A stretch of 5,668 nucleotides of DNA from an uncultured Arcobacter sp. (GCA_913062735.1 CAJXWI010000197.1:1-5668), one strand, 5' to 3'; shown: positions 1-5,668, counted from the first letter of the stretch. A program made the numbers and translations. The notes: generated by a model from the sequence alone, not told the origin.

Positions 1-165
1 GTGAATAGAATTAGTCCTCTCAGAAAAATATCACTTGTCAATTTGACTATAACTTACTACAACAAATTGAGTAATTGATTAGTAAAATTGAAGAACTTAG
101 AAATGTAAGAATTGAGCACAAAAATTCTTTATTAAGTAAAAATAAGGTAATATTCAAAATAATTT
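1..165 (+). other. Gene-free leader; possible decayed reading frame
   Basis: No intact gene is visible on either strand. In frame 3, bases 15-167 read as a protein-like stretch interrupted by one stop (TAA, 72-74). The part after the stop contains LISKIEELRNVRIEHKNSLL and ends at TAA 165-167, at the edge of the riboswitch. Two more stops lie just upstream, at 6-8 and 12-14. The regular hydrophobic/charged alternation looks like helical coding sequence, so this could be the worn-out 3' end of an upstream gene. AT-rich DNA gives such stretches by chance, and I cannot name a family. Confidence 0.2.
125..153 (+). promoter_or_regulatory. Candidate sigma70 promoter for the riboswitch operon
   Basis: A -10-like TAATAT lies at 148-153. 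A weak -35-like TTCTTT lies at 125-130, giving a 17-nt spacer. Transcription would begin near 160, a few bases before the first riboswitch helix at 166, which is the main reason to prefer this site. The -35 match is poor, but housekeeping promoters of Campylobacterota often lack a conserved -35. The surrounding DNA is so AT-rich that other -10 choices are possible. Confidence 0.3.
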
Positions 166-364
166 AATTAAGTGAATTATTTTAATTCATGGGAAATAGG
201 TTAAAATCCTATGCTGCCCCCGCAACGGTACTACGTATATAATATTTTATTATGACAAAATATAAGCCACTGTTTTATAATGGGAAGGGATATTTTGTTT
301 TGAAAAAGTGCGTTTAGCCCGGAGACCGACTTAGTTTTATCAATACAGATCAGGCGGGGTGTCT
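166..364 (+). promoter_or_regulatory. Cobalamin (B12) riboswitch aptamer
   Basis: The RNA binds cobalamin and normally lowers expression of the downstream gene when B12 is plentiful. All family landmarks are visible in order. P1 is formed by 166-173 with 329-336 (8 pairs, one G-U). A hairpin pairs 174-179 with 183-188. The conserved GGGAA is at 191-195. P4 pairs ATAGG (196-200) with CCTAT (208-212). The core GCTGCCCCCGCAACGGTA is at 213-230. A peripheral 9-bp stem pairs 255-263 with 290-298 and encloses AAGCCACTG (264-272) and TGGGAAGGG (281-289), which are typical of this class. The B12 box AGCCCGGAGACC is at 316-327. The loop GCGGGG (354-359) is exactly complementary to CCCCGC (218-223), which is the L5-L13 kissing interaction. 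A short stem (347-350 with 361-364) can present that loop. It lies directly upstream of the CobN-like gene in the sense orientation. Confidence 0.96.
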
Positions 365-441
365 TGAAATCTTAGTATCTACTAATATTACTGCCTACAA
401 TTCTGCTTTCTGTGTTATTAAATTTTAATAGGATAGATATG
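352..441 (+). promoter_or_regulatory. Riboswitch expression platform, probably translational
   Basis: No GC-rich hairpin with a T-run lies between the aptamer and the start codon, so transcription termination looks unlikely and control of translation is favoured. Competing pairings can be drawn by eye. AGGCGG (352-357), which contains half of the kissing loop, can pair with CTGCCT (391-396). Alternatively CCTA (394-397) can pair with the ribosome-site TAGG (429-432), while GTATCTA (375-381) pairs with TAGATAT (434-440) over the start codon. The last two are colinear and mutually compatible. Docking of 354-359 into L5 would free 391-396 to help mask the ribosome site, consistent with an OFF switch. 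A small hairpin, TTAGT (372-376) with ACTAA (381-385), is another competitor. No folding energies were computed. Confidence 0.4.
430..441 (+). promoter_or_regulatory. Ribosome binding site that sets the CobN-like start
   Basis: AGGA (430-433) sits 5 nt before ATG at 439. The alternative in-frame GTG at 412 has no purine-rich site upstream and would put nine mostly polar residues, including Asn, Arg and Asp, in front of the signal peptide. ATG 439 is therefore the better start. Confidence 0.85.
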
Positions 442-3400
442 TTTTATAAATTACTTTTTTTATGTATTTCTTTTGTTTATATCAATGCTCAAAATACTTT
501 GACTCAAAAAGAAATGTTTGTTGTTGTCTCTGATCGTTCTTCTTCTTCACTTAATACAGCTGCTAAATATTATATGAAAAATTCAGTTAAGAATATTAAG
601 ATCCGAAGTGTTTCTCAAGTATTACAAATGAGTTTGGACGAATTAAATTCATATGTTAATAAAGCGGATATTATTTTATACACATCTGTTTTTGGTGAAA
701 TAATTGAGAAACTAAATACTTTGAATTATAGAAAAAATCAGATGGTTATTTCTTTACAAGGGGATAGACGTTTATTAAAAATTAACCAAGATCCTTTTTT
801 AACACCTTATAAAAATTTCCCACTTAAATTATTAAATAAAACTAATAGTACCGTATCTTATTTAGAGTATTTAAATAAAAAACAAGAAGATTTTCCCTCT
901 TTTTCATTTTACTTACAAGCAAGAGCATATTGGGAAAATCGTGGAATTGAAAATATTTCTAATTTATTCTCCTTTTTATTTACAAGCAATTTGAGTAAAA
1001 ATGAGTGGCCCAAAATTAAAGAATTAAAACAAATACGTTATTTTCTTAACGCTAATGCTTCTAAAACCTATGATAAAATTGATGATATTATTTTAGATAG
1101 AAACAAAGATATTTTATTTGTATTAGATAATGACAGGGCGGATAGTACTTCTTCTTGGCAAATTCATGAAACTATACAAAAACATGCACCTTCTTTACAA
1201 GTTGTTTCTGTTTTAAGTTCATGGGGAAAAGCAAGTTATTTAGCACTTAAAAATGTACAGAATCTTTTAAAAAAATCAGGTGAAGGTAAACATTATTCTA
1301 TTATTTCTTTACACGATTTCGTAATTGGTGGAGGAGAATCCAGATTAGACGTTAATGAGAGCTTGAAAAAATTGAATGTGCCTATTTTAAAAGCATTAAG
1401 AGTACTTGATAGTACTAGTTATGCTTACAAACTTTCATCTTCTGGTTTAGCTGTTAATTCAGTACATTACCGTATATCCATGCCAGAACTTCAAGGAATT
1501 GGTCAAGTTCACATATTAGCAATGAGTGAAGGTTCAAGCAAAGATGAAAAAACAGGTTTATTACTTTTAAAAATTAAAGTTCTTGATGATGAAGTTAAGA
1601 ATATAGTTAAAAAATCTAAACGTTGGATCTCCTTAAAAAAACAAGAAAACAAAAACAAAAAAATTGCAATAATATATTATAATCATCCTCCTGGACGGCA
1701 TAATATTGGCGCAGATAATTTAAATGTTCCAGCTACACTTTTTGAGATTTTAAATAATCTTAAAAAAGAAGGTTATGAAGTAGGTGTTTTACCTAAAAGT
1801 TCTGAGGCTTTATTATCTTTATTGCAAGAAAAAGCGGTTAATTTACCTAATGATAAAACGGTTTTAAAAAAACAAAATTTAGAAGGAAATAATGTTACTT
1901 CTAAAGAATATGCAGCTTATCTTGATACCTTGCCAATACATATTAAAGAAGAGATGAAGTTTGGACCTCTTGCTGCTTTACATGCACAAATTAAGGAGTT
2001 TCTTTATACTGAAATTCAAATTGTATCTAATAGTGATAAACTAAAAGCCTATAAAGCAATGAATAACTATATGAATAAAACAATGAATAATTTGCATCAT
2101 GCTTTGGATGGAGTTAGAAACAAAAGCAGAAAAAGAGCTTTGAATTTATTGTTACAGTTAAAAAATGAATACACAAGTCTTTTACAAAAATCACAAGATG
2201 AAAACAAAATTAATTTAACGAGTGCTAATGCCTTGAATCAAGCTATTATTGATTTAGAAATTGAAGGTATTAGAGGATGGGGTGAAGTTCCTGGTGAAGT
2301 TATGGTTTATAATAATGAACTTCTTATTCCCTCTGTTGAATTTGGTAATATTATTTTAGCGCCTCAACCTCCAAGGGGTTGGGAATTAAATGAAGAGTTA
2401 TTGCATGCGAATTTGTCTTTTCCTCCTACTCATCAATATATGGCATTTTATTATTATATGAAAAATAAATTTAAAGCAGACGCTATTATTCATTTAGGAA
2501 GGCATTCTACTTATGAGTTTTTACCACGTAAAGCTGTTGGTTTAAGTGCAAGTGATTATCCTCGTATTTTAATTGATGATTTACCAAGTATTTACCCTTA
2601 TATAGTAGATGGTGTAGGTGAGGGTATTCAAGCTAAAAGAAGAGGTCATGCAATTATGATTGATCATTTAACGCCTCCAATAGCCACAACTGATTTATAT
2701 GACAGCCTTTTAGAATTAAGACAGTTAATAGAAAGTGCAGAAGCTGCAAGTGATGATAACTTACGTAAAAATGCAATTTTAAAAATAAAAGAAGCAATTG
2801 ATACTATGCATTTAAGAGAAGAATTAGAAGCAAGTATGGATGAAGAACTAAAAGTAAGAGGTATTGCTTTTAATGAAATTGATGATGAATTTTTATTGCA
2901 TGAAGTGGGACATTATTTAACACATCTTCAAGAAGAATTTATGCCTTTAGGTTTACATACATTTGGTAAAAACTGGAAGGATGAAGCTGTTGCAATTATG
3001 CTTAAATCTATGAAAGAAGAAAAAAATGAAAAGGTAAAAGAAAATCTTATTATCTCTCCAAAAAAAGAAATGCAAGCTTTATTTTCTGCTTTAAATGGCG
3101 GATATACGGAAGCTGGAAAAGGAAATGATCCTATACGAACACCTGATTCCTTGCCAACAGGAAGAAACTTTTATGCTTTAGATGCTGGCCTTATTCCTTC
3201 AAAAATTGCTGTTGATATAGCAGGAATTCTTGCACAAAAAATACGTTCAAATAAGAAAAGTGATGTAAGAAAAAAAGAAGCCTTAATTCTGTGGGCATCT
3301 GATACAGTTAGAGATGAAGGCGCGATGATTGCATTGGGGTTAGATTTATTAGGAATAAAAGCTATTTGGAATAAAAGAGGAATTTTAAAAGGGCTTGAAC

Positions 3401-4776
3401 GAAAACCATTAGATGAGAAAAGAAAATACAGACGAGATGTCTTATTTACAGCTTCTGGTTTATTTAGAGACTTATACGCATCTAAACTGCTCTTATTAAA
3501 TAAAGCTGTTCTAATGGCGTTAGATGCATCATCTTTTACTATTATTGACAAATATCCAGCACTAAGTTTGAGTTTAAATACTGCATTATCTTCATTGGGT
3601 GAGCTAAAAAAAGGTGGAAATGAAAGTCTAGATGTAAATATTGTTGCCTTAAATTGGGTAAAAGAAGCAAGAGAGATGTTAAAAAACAACAAAAAACTCT
3701 CTTTAGAAGAAGTTGGACTTAGAGCTTCTTACAGAGTATTTGCAACAGCACCTGGTTCTTATGGAGCAGGAATAAACAGGCTCGTTGAGCGTTCTAATTC
3801 ATGGAAAACTAGGAAAGAGTTAGGTGATGTATTTATTAAAAGAGTTTCTTATGTATACAGCTCTAAAGATGAAGGAATTCTAGCAAAAGATACGTATGTA
3901 AGACAATTACAAAATGTAGGAAATACCTATTTAGGAAGAGCTTCTAACTTATATGGTTTAATTGATAATAATGATACCTTTGATTATTTAGGGGGACTTA
4001 ATTTAGCAATTGAAACACTTACAGGGAAGCATGCAAATTCTTACGTTATTGACCATTCGAATGCAAAAGATCTTAAAATCAAAACCTTACAAAGTACTAT
4101 TTTAGGAGAATTACGAGGGCGGTACTTAAATCCACAATGGATAAAACCTCTAATGAAAGAAGGCTATAGTGGAGCGCGTACTATGGGGAGTGAATTTATT
4201 GAATATTTATGGGGATGGCAGGTTACTAATCCTGAAATAATTGATACGTGGGTTTGGGATGAAGTAAAAGCAGTGTATATTGATGATAAATTAAATTTAG
4301 ACTTAGATAAATTTTTATCAAGCGATTATAATGTACATGTACAAACAAATATTTTGGCTGTTATGTTAGTAGCTATACAAAAAGATTTTTGGAAAGCAGA
4401 TGAAAAAACCATAAAGGATTTGGCAAATAAATTTACAGAAAATATTATCAAATATGGAATTCCAGGTAGTGGTCATACCCAAGCCAATCATGAAATATAT
4501 AATTTTATTAAACCCTATGTTTCAAGTGAAAGTTTAGCCAAACTTCAAAAAGTATTGGATAAAAGTAAAGTAGATAAAAAGAGCGCAAAAAATGAACAAT
4601 ATCAAAGTATACAAGAAATAAAAATAAATGAGCAAGAAATTAAAAATGAAGAAAAACAAGAATTAAAAGAAAACAATGTACAAGATAAACCATATATTAT
4701 GTATCTTCTTTTTGTATTCTTATTTCTTTTATTCGCTGGAATTTTTAAATCTGTATTTTTTAACAAAGGATTATAA
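439..4776 (+). CDS. cobN: Exported, membrane-anchored CobN/HmuS-type chelatase large subunit
   Basis: This is a large-subunit chelatase of the CobN/ChlH superfamily, which inserts (or, in HmuS-type members, is reported to remove) a metal in a tetrapyrrole. The product is 1445 residues, longer than the roughly 1250-1300 usual for cytoplasmic CobN. Residues 1-17 form a signal peptide (MFYKLLFLCISFVYINA, then Gln). Family landmarks in order: PELQG (349-353); YNHPPG (about 414-419); a helical insert (about 511-612); the signature HLGRHSTYEFLPRK (685-698); GEGIQAKRRGHA (727-738) and DHLTPP (742-747); GLHTFG (838-843); GNDPIRTP to LPTGRNFY (895-912); GSYGAG (1106-1111); GGL (1185-1187); and LRGRYLNPQW (1225-1234). 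A Lys/Glu-rich linker (about 1370-1417) leads to a membrane helix (about 1419-1436) and a basic tail, so the catalytic body should face the periplasm. It is first in a B12-riboswitch operon with ExbB-like and DUF2149 partners, matching the HmuS-U-V arrangement of Bacteroidetes. The symbol cobN is by family only. True cobalt chelation is unproven, and an HmuS-like role on a corrinoid is equally possible. Confidence 0.93.
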   Translation: MFYKLLFLCISFVYINAQNTLTQKEMFVVVSDRSSSSLNTAAKYYMKNSVKNIKIRSVSQVLQMSLDELNSYVNKADIILYTSVFGEIIEKLNTLNYRKNQMVISLQGDRRLLKINQDPFLTPYKNFPLKLLNKTNSTVSYLEYLNKKQEDFPSFSFYLQARAYWENRGIENISNLFSFLFTSNLSKNEWPKIKELKQIRYFLNANASKTYDKIDDIILDRNKDILFVLDNDRADSTSSWQIHETIQKHAPSLQVVSVLSSWGKASYLALKNVQNLLKKSGEGKHYSIISLHDFVIGGGESRLDVNESLKKLNVPILKALRVLDSTSYAYKLSSSGLAVNSVHYRISMPELQGIGQVHILAMSEGSSKDEKTGLLLLKIKVLDDEVKNIVKKSKRWISLKKQENKNKKIAIIYYNHPPGRHNIGADNLNVPATLFEILNNLKKEGYEVGVLPKSSEALLSLLQEKAVNLPNDKTVLKKQNLEGNNVTSKEYAAYLDTLPIHIKEEMKFGPLAALHAQIKEFLYTEIQIVSNSDKLKAYKAMNNYMNKTMNNLHHALDGVRNKSRKRALNLLLQLKNEYTSLLQKSQDENKINLTSANALNQAIIDLEIEGIRGWGEVPGEVMVYNNELLIPSVEFGNIILAPQPPRGWELNEELLHANLSFPPTHQYMAFYYYMKNKFKADAIIHLGRHSTYEFLPRKAVGLSASDYPRILIDDLPSIYPYIVDGVGEGIQAKRRGHAIMIDHLTPPIATTDLYDSLLELRQLIESAEAASDDNLRKNAILKIKEAIDTMHLREELEASMDEELKVRGIAFNEIDDEFLLHEVGHYLTHLQEEFMPLGLHTFGKNWKDEAVAIMLKSMKEEKNEKVKENLIISPKKEMQALFSALNGGYTEAGKGNDPIRTPDSLPTGRNFYALDAGLIPSKIAVDIAGILAQKIRSNKKSDVRKKEALILWASDTVRDEGAMIALGLDLLGIKAIWNKRGILKGLERKPLDEKRKYRRDVLFTASGLFRDLYASKLLLLNKAVLMALDASSFTIIDKYPALSLSLNTALSSLGELKKGGNESLDVNIVALNWVKEAREMLKNNKKLSLEEVGLRASYRVFATAPGSYGAGINRLVERSNSWKTRKELGDVFIKRVSYVYSSKDEGILAKDTYVRQLQNVGNTYLGRASNLYGLIDNNDTFDYLGGLNLAIETLTGKHANSYVIDHSNAKDLKIKTLQSTILGELRGRYLNPQWIKPLMKEGYSGARTMGSEFIEYLWGWQVTNPEIIDTWVWDEVKAVYIDDKLNLDLDKFLSSDYNVHVQTNILAVMLVAIQKDFWKADEKTIKDLANKFTENIIKYGIPGSGHTQANHEIYNFIKPYVSSESLAKLQKVLDKSKVDKKSAKNEQYQSIQEIKINEQEIKNEEKQELKENNVQDKPYIMYLLFVFLFLLFAGIFKSVFFNKGL

Positions 4777-5225
4777 TGTTTTCGTCAATATCACTTGGAT
4801 TAATGCATCAAATTACTGCACTTTTACTTGAACCTGTTTCATGGTTATTGCTGTTTTTTGTTGCTTTTTCTATTTATGAAATAGGTATTAGTATAGGAGA
4901 GAGGTTCATTGAAATTAAAAGACTTATTAAAAGCAAAGATATTCCCTTGGTTTTAAGACATGCTAAAAAAAGAATTGAGCGAGCTGATTTTTTAACACGA
5001 CTTGCCCCGATGCTTGGTTTAATGGGAACACTTATTCCTTTAGGACCTGGACTTGCTGCATTAGGTGAAGGAGATGTTAAAATATTAAGTACGGCAATGT
5101 CTGTTGCTTTTGATACAACGGTATTAGGATTATTAGCTGGAATGACAGGTTTTATCATTTCAAGACTTAGAAAACGCTGGTATGATCAAGCTTTAACTCA
5201 AATGGAAAAAAACAGTGAAATCTAG
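4776..5225 (+). CDS. MotA/TolQ/ExbB-family proton-channel protein (HmuU-like)
   Basis: This is a predicted inner-membrane stator that would use proton flow to power a partner protein. The 149-residue product has three hydrophobic segments: about 14-38, 73-96 and 106-129. A basic cytoplasmic stretch (about 41-72, with ERFIEIKRLIKSK and RHAKKRIERAD) lies between the first two. The signature of the family lies across helices 2 and 3: LAPMLGLMGTLIPLGPGLAA (76-95), then STAMSVAFDTTVLGLLAG (105-122). The Thr residues in helices 2 and 3 correspond in position to the channel-lining Thr of ExbB/TolQ. It is shorter than E. coli ExbB (about 240 residues), as expected for the compact HmuU type. ATG 4776 overlaps the stop of the CobN-like gene as TAATG. 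Its ribosome site AAGGA (4766-4770) lies inside that gene, so translation is probably coupled. The specific partner is inferred from the operon. Confidence 0.9.
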   Translation: MFSSISLGLMHQITALLLEPVSWLLLFFVAFSIYEIGISIGERFIEIKRLIKSKDIPLVLRHAKKRIERADFLTRLAPMLGLMGTLIPLGPGLAALGEGDVKILSTAMSVAFDTTVLGLLAGMTGFIISRLRKRWYDQALTQMEKNSEI

Positions 5226-5520
5226 ATTTACAAGTGGACACTTTGAGAAAGAAGATGATGAGCCTTTAGGACCATTGGCTAATCTTGTTGATATTATTCT
5301 TGTTTTTGCTTGTGGTTTAATTGCTGCACTTGTAGCTATTAGTCCCAATTTGCAAGAACATTTTAATGTTCAAAATAAAGAAATTGTTTCACAAGGCAAA
5401 GAATTAACGCATATTCCAAAAGATTTAAAAGAAGCTCGAGATTCAGCAAAAGGTTTTGAATCCTTAGGCCAAGTATATAAAGATCCCAAAACAGGGAAGT
5501 TAATTTTAATTAGTAAATAG
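5215..5520 (+). CDS. DUF2149 family protein, ExbD/MotB-like partner (HmuV-like)
   Basis: This small 101-residue membrane protein probably completes the stator with the ExbB-like neighbour. An acidic cytoplasmic N-terminus (EKEDDEP, 11-17) precedes LGPLANLVDIILVFACGLIA (18-37), the start of the single membrane helix (about 24-44). Asp26 near its cytoplasmic end sits where ExbD, TolR and MotB carry their proton-binding Asp. The periplasmic part is only about 57 residues. It is polar and ends in a conserved-looking GFESLGQVYKDPKTGKLILI block (80-99) typical of DUF2149, instead of the larger folded domain of ExbD or MotB. It starts with GTG at 5215 and overlaps the preceding gene by 11 bp in another frame. 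GGA (5204-5206) is the only ribosome-site candidate, so coupling to the upstream gene is likely. No other in-frame Met exists. DUF2149 membership was recognised from memory of the family pattern; its biochemical role is inference. Confidence 0.85.
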   Translation: MKSRFTSGHFEKEDDEPLGPLANLVDIILVFACGLIAALVAISPNLQEHFNVQNKEIVSQGKELTHIPKDLKEARDSAKGFESLGQVYKDPKTGKLILISK

Positions 5521-5524
5521 AAAC

Positions 5525-5540
5525 CAGTATATATATACTG
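5525..5540. promoter_or_regulatory. 16-bp perfect palindrome, candidate operator
   Basis: CAGTATATATATACTG reads identically on both strands and begins 5 bp after the stop of the DUF2149 gene. A perfect two-fold site of this size fits a dimeric repressor. It shares the half-site AGTATA with the second palindrome at 5559-5570, which supports one protein binding both. AT-rich composition makes part of it cheap by chance. Confidence 0.4.
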
Positions 5541-5561
5541 TATATTTAAAGTATATTTAAA
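5540..5561 (+). repeat. Tandem 11-bp direct repeat
   Basis: GTATATTTAAA occurs twice head to tail (5540-5550 and 5551-5561). A third partial copy, GTATACTTT, follows at 5562-5570. Each unit carries the palindrome TTTAAA. The 11-bp period is close to one helical turn, so the copies would lie on the same DNA face. This suits side-by-side protein binding or intrinsic curvature. Confidence 0.6.
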
Positions 5562-5573
5562 GTATACTTTTTT
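5548..5573 (+). terminator. Weak AT-rich hairpin with T-run, possible operon terminator
   Basis: AAAGTATA (5548-5555) can pair with TATACTTT (5563-5570) around a 7-nt loop, and six T residues follow (5568-5573). The layout is that of an intrinsic terminator ending the chelatase operon. The stem has a single G-C pair, so it would be weak. It overlaps the operator-like repeats and may be read only as DNA. Confidence 0.3.
5559..5570 (+). promoter_or_regulatory. Palindrome overlapping a -10-like box before the last gene
   Basis: AAAGTATACTTT is a perfect 12-bp palindrome. It contains TATACT (5563-5568), a close match to the sigma70 -10 consensus, placed about 25 bp before the start codon of the gene at 5594. 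A protein bound here would block the promoter, so autoregulation of the downstream gene is a reasonable guess. No convincing -35 is seen. Confidence 0.35.
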
Positions 5574-5593
5574 ATTCTTACTTAGGAAAAAAT

Positions 5594-5668
5594 ATGATTA
5601 ATGATAAACGAAAAAACAAATTAAGAAAAGACAGAAATAAAACCATGACAGAACAAGTTTATGAAAAA
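5594..5668 (+). CDS. Start of an unidentified gene, possibly a GntR-type regulator (partial)
   Basis: An ATG at 5594, preceded by AGGA (5584-5587) with 6-nt spacing, opens a frame that stays open for 25 codons to the window edge. The product begins MINDKRKNKLRKDRNK and continues TMTEQVYEK. A basic N-terminal tail followed by TEQVYEK resembles the first helix of GntR/FadR winged-helix regulators, which often begin near a QVYE or QVY.x.L pattern. The palindromes just upstream would suit an autoregulated repressor. With only 25 residues this stays a guess; the existence of the gene is more certain than its family. Confidence 0.55.
   Translation, partial: MINDKRKNKLRKDRNKTMTEQVYEK

Noticed and set aside
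1..78. Frame-1 reading from the GTG at base 1 to TGA at 76-78
   Set aside because: Twenty-five codons at the window edge, with no recognisable sequence and no way to see what precedes them; not supportable as a gene end.
206..434. Seven-base complementarity of ATCCTAT (206-212, P4 strand) to ATAGGAT (428-434, ribosome site)
   Set aside because: P4 is part of the stable aptamer core. Breaking it to mask the ribosome site would give the opposite logic from B12 repression. The match is short enough to be chance in AU-rich RNA.
412..438. Upstream GTG start for the CobN-like gene
   Set aside because: It would add nine residues before the signal peptide and has no ribosome site, while ATG 439 has AGGA at ideal spacing.
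3171..3692. 173-codon open frame on the minus strand
   Set aside because: It lies wholly inside the conserved CobN coding region, including the LPTGRNFY block. Its translation is low-complexity Ser/Phe/Lys/Ile-rich and matches no family I recognise; it is an antisense shadow.
4874..5158. 94-codon open frame on the minus strand
   Set aside because: It is antisense to the conserved ExbB-like helices. The Pro/Ser/Ile-rich translation is what the reverse of Gly/Leu-rich membrane coding gives.
1..5668. CRISPR array, tRNA, rRNA, insertion sequence or attachment site
   Set aside because: No regularly spaced repeats, cloverleaf, rRNA motif, transposase or terminal inverted repeats were seen. The only repeats are the short ones at 5525-5570.

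Overview
The window is AT-rich and has the codon usage, short intergenic gaps and gene style of a Campylobacterota genome, most like the Arcobacter group. This placement is inferred from composition and gene content, because no ribosomal or taxon-diagnostic gene is present. All recognisable genes lie on the + strand.

Layout: bases 1-165 hold no intact gene, only a possible decayed reading frame and a weak promoter candidate. Bases 166-364 are a clear cobalamin (B12) riboswitch, followed by about 75 nt of expression platform. Next comes a compact three-gene operon. (1) 439-4776 encodes a 1445-residue CobN/HmuS-type chelatase large subunit with an N-terminal signal peptide and a C-terminal membrane anchor. 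(2) 4776-5225 encodes a three-helix MotA/TolQ/ExbB-family proton-channel protein and overlaps gene 1 by 1 bp. (3) 5215-5520 encodes a small DUF2149 protein with one membrane helix carrying an ExbD/MotB-like Asp, and it overlaps gene 2 by 11 bp. A 73-bp intergenic region packed with palindromes and direct repeats separates the operon from a new gene at 5594 that runs off the window. Its first 25 codons faintly resemble the start of a GntR-type regulator.

How it may work: canonical CobN is cytoplasmic and works with the ATPase pair CobS/CobT. Here the CobN-like protein appears to be exported and tethered on the outer face of the inner membrane, and it is coupled in one operon to a stator-like proton-channel pair. 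The same gene trio (CobN-like, ExbB-like, DUF2149) is known as HmuS, HmuU and HmuV in the haem-uptake hmu loci of Bacteroidetes. In this window the trio sits behind a B12 riboswitch, which points to a corrinoid or cobalt substrate instead of haem. The most interesting hypothesis is a proton-motive-force-driven periplasmic machine that handles corrinoids, inserting or removing metal or remodelling or moving the ring, and that is made when B12 is scarce. The substrate and the direction of the reaction cannot be read from sequence.
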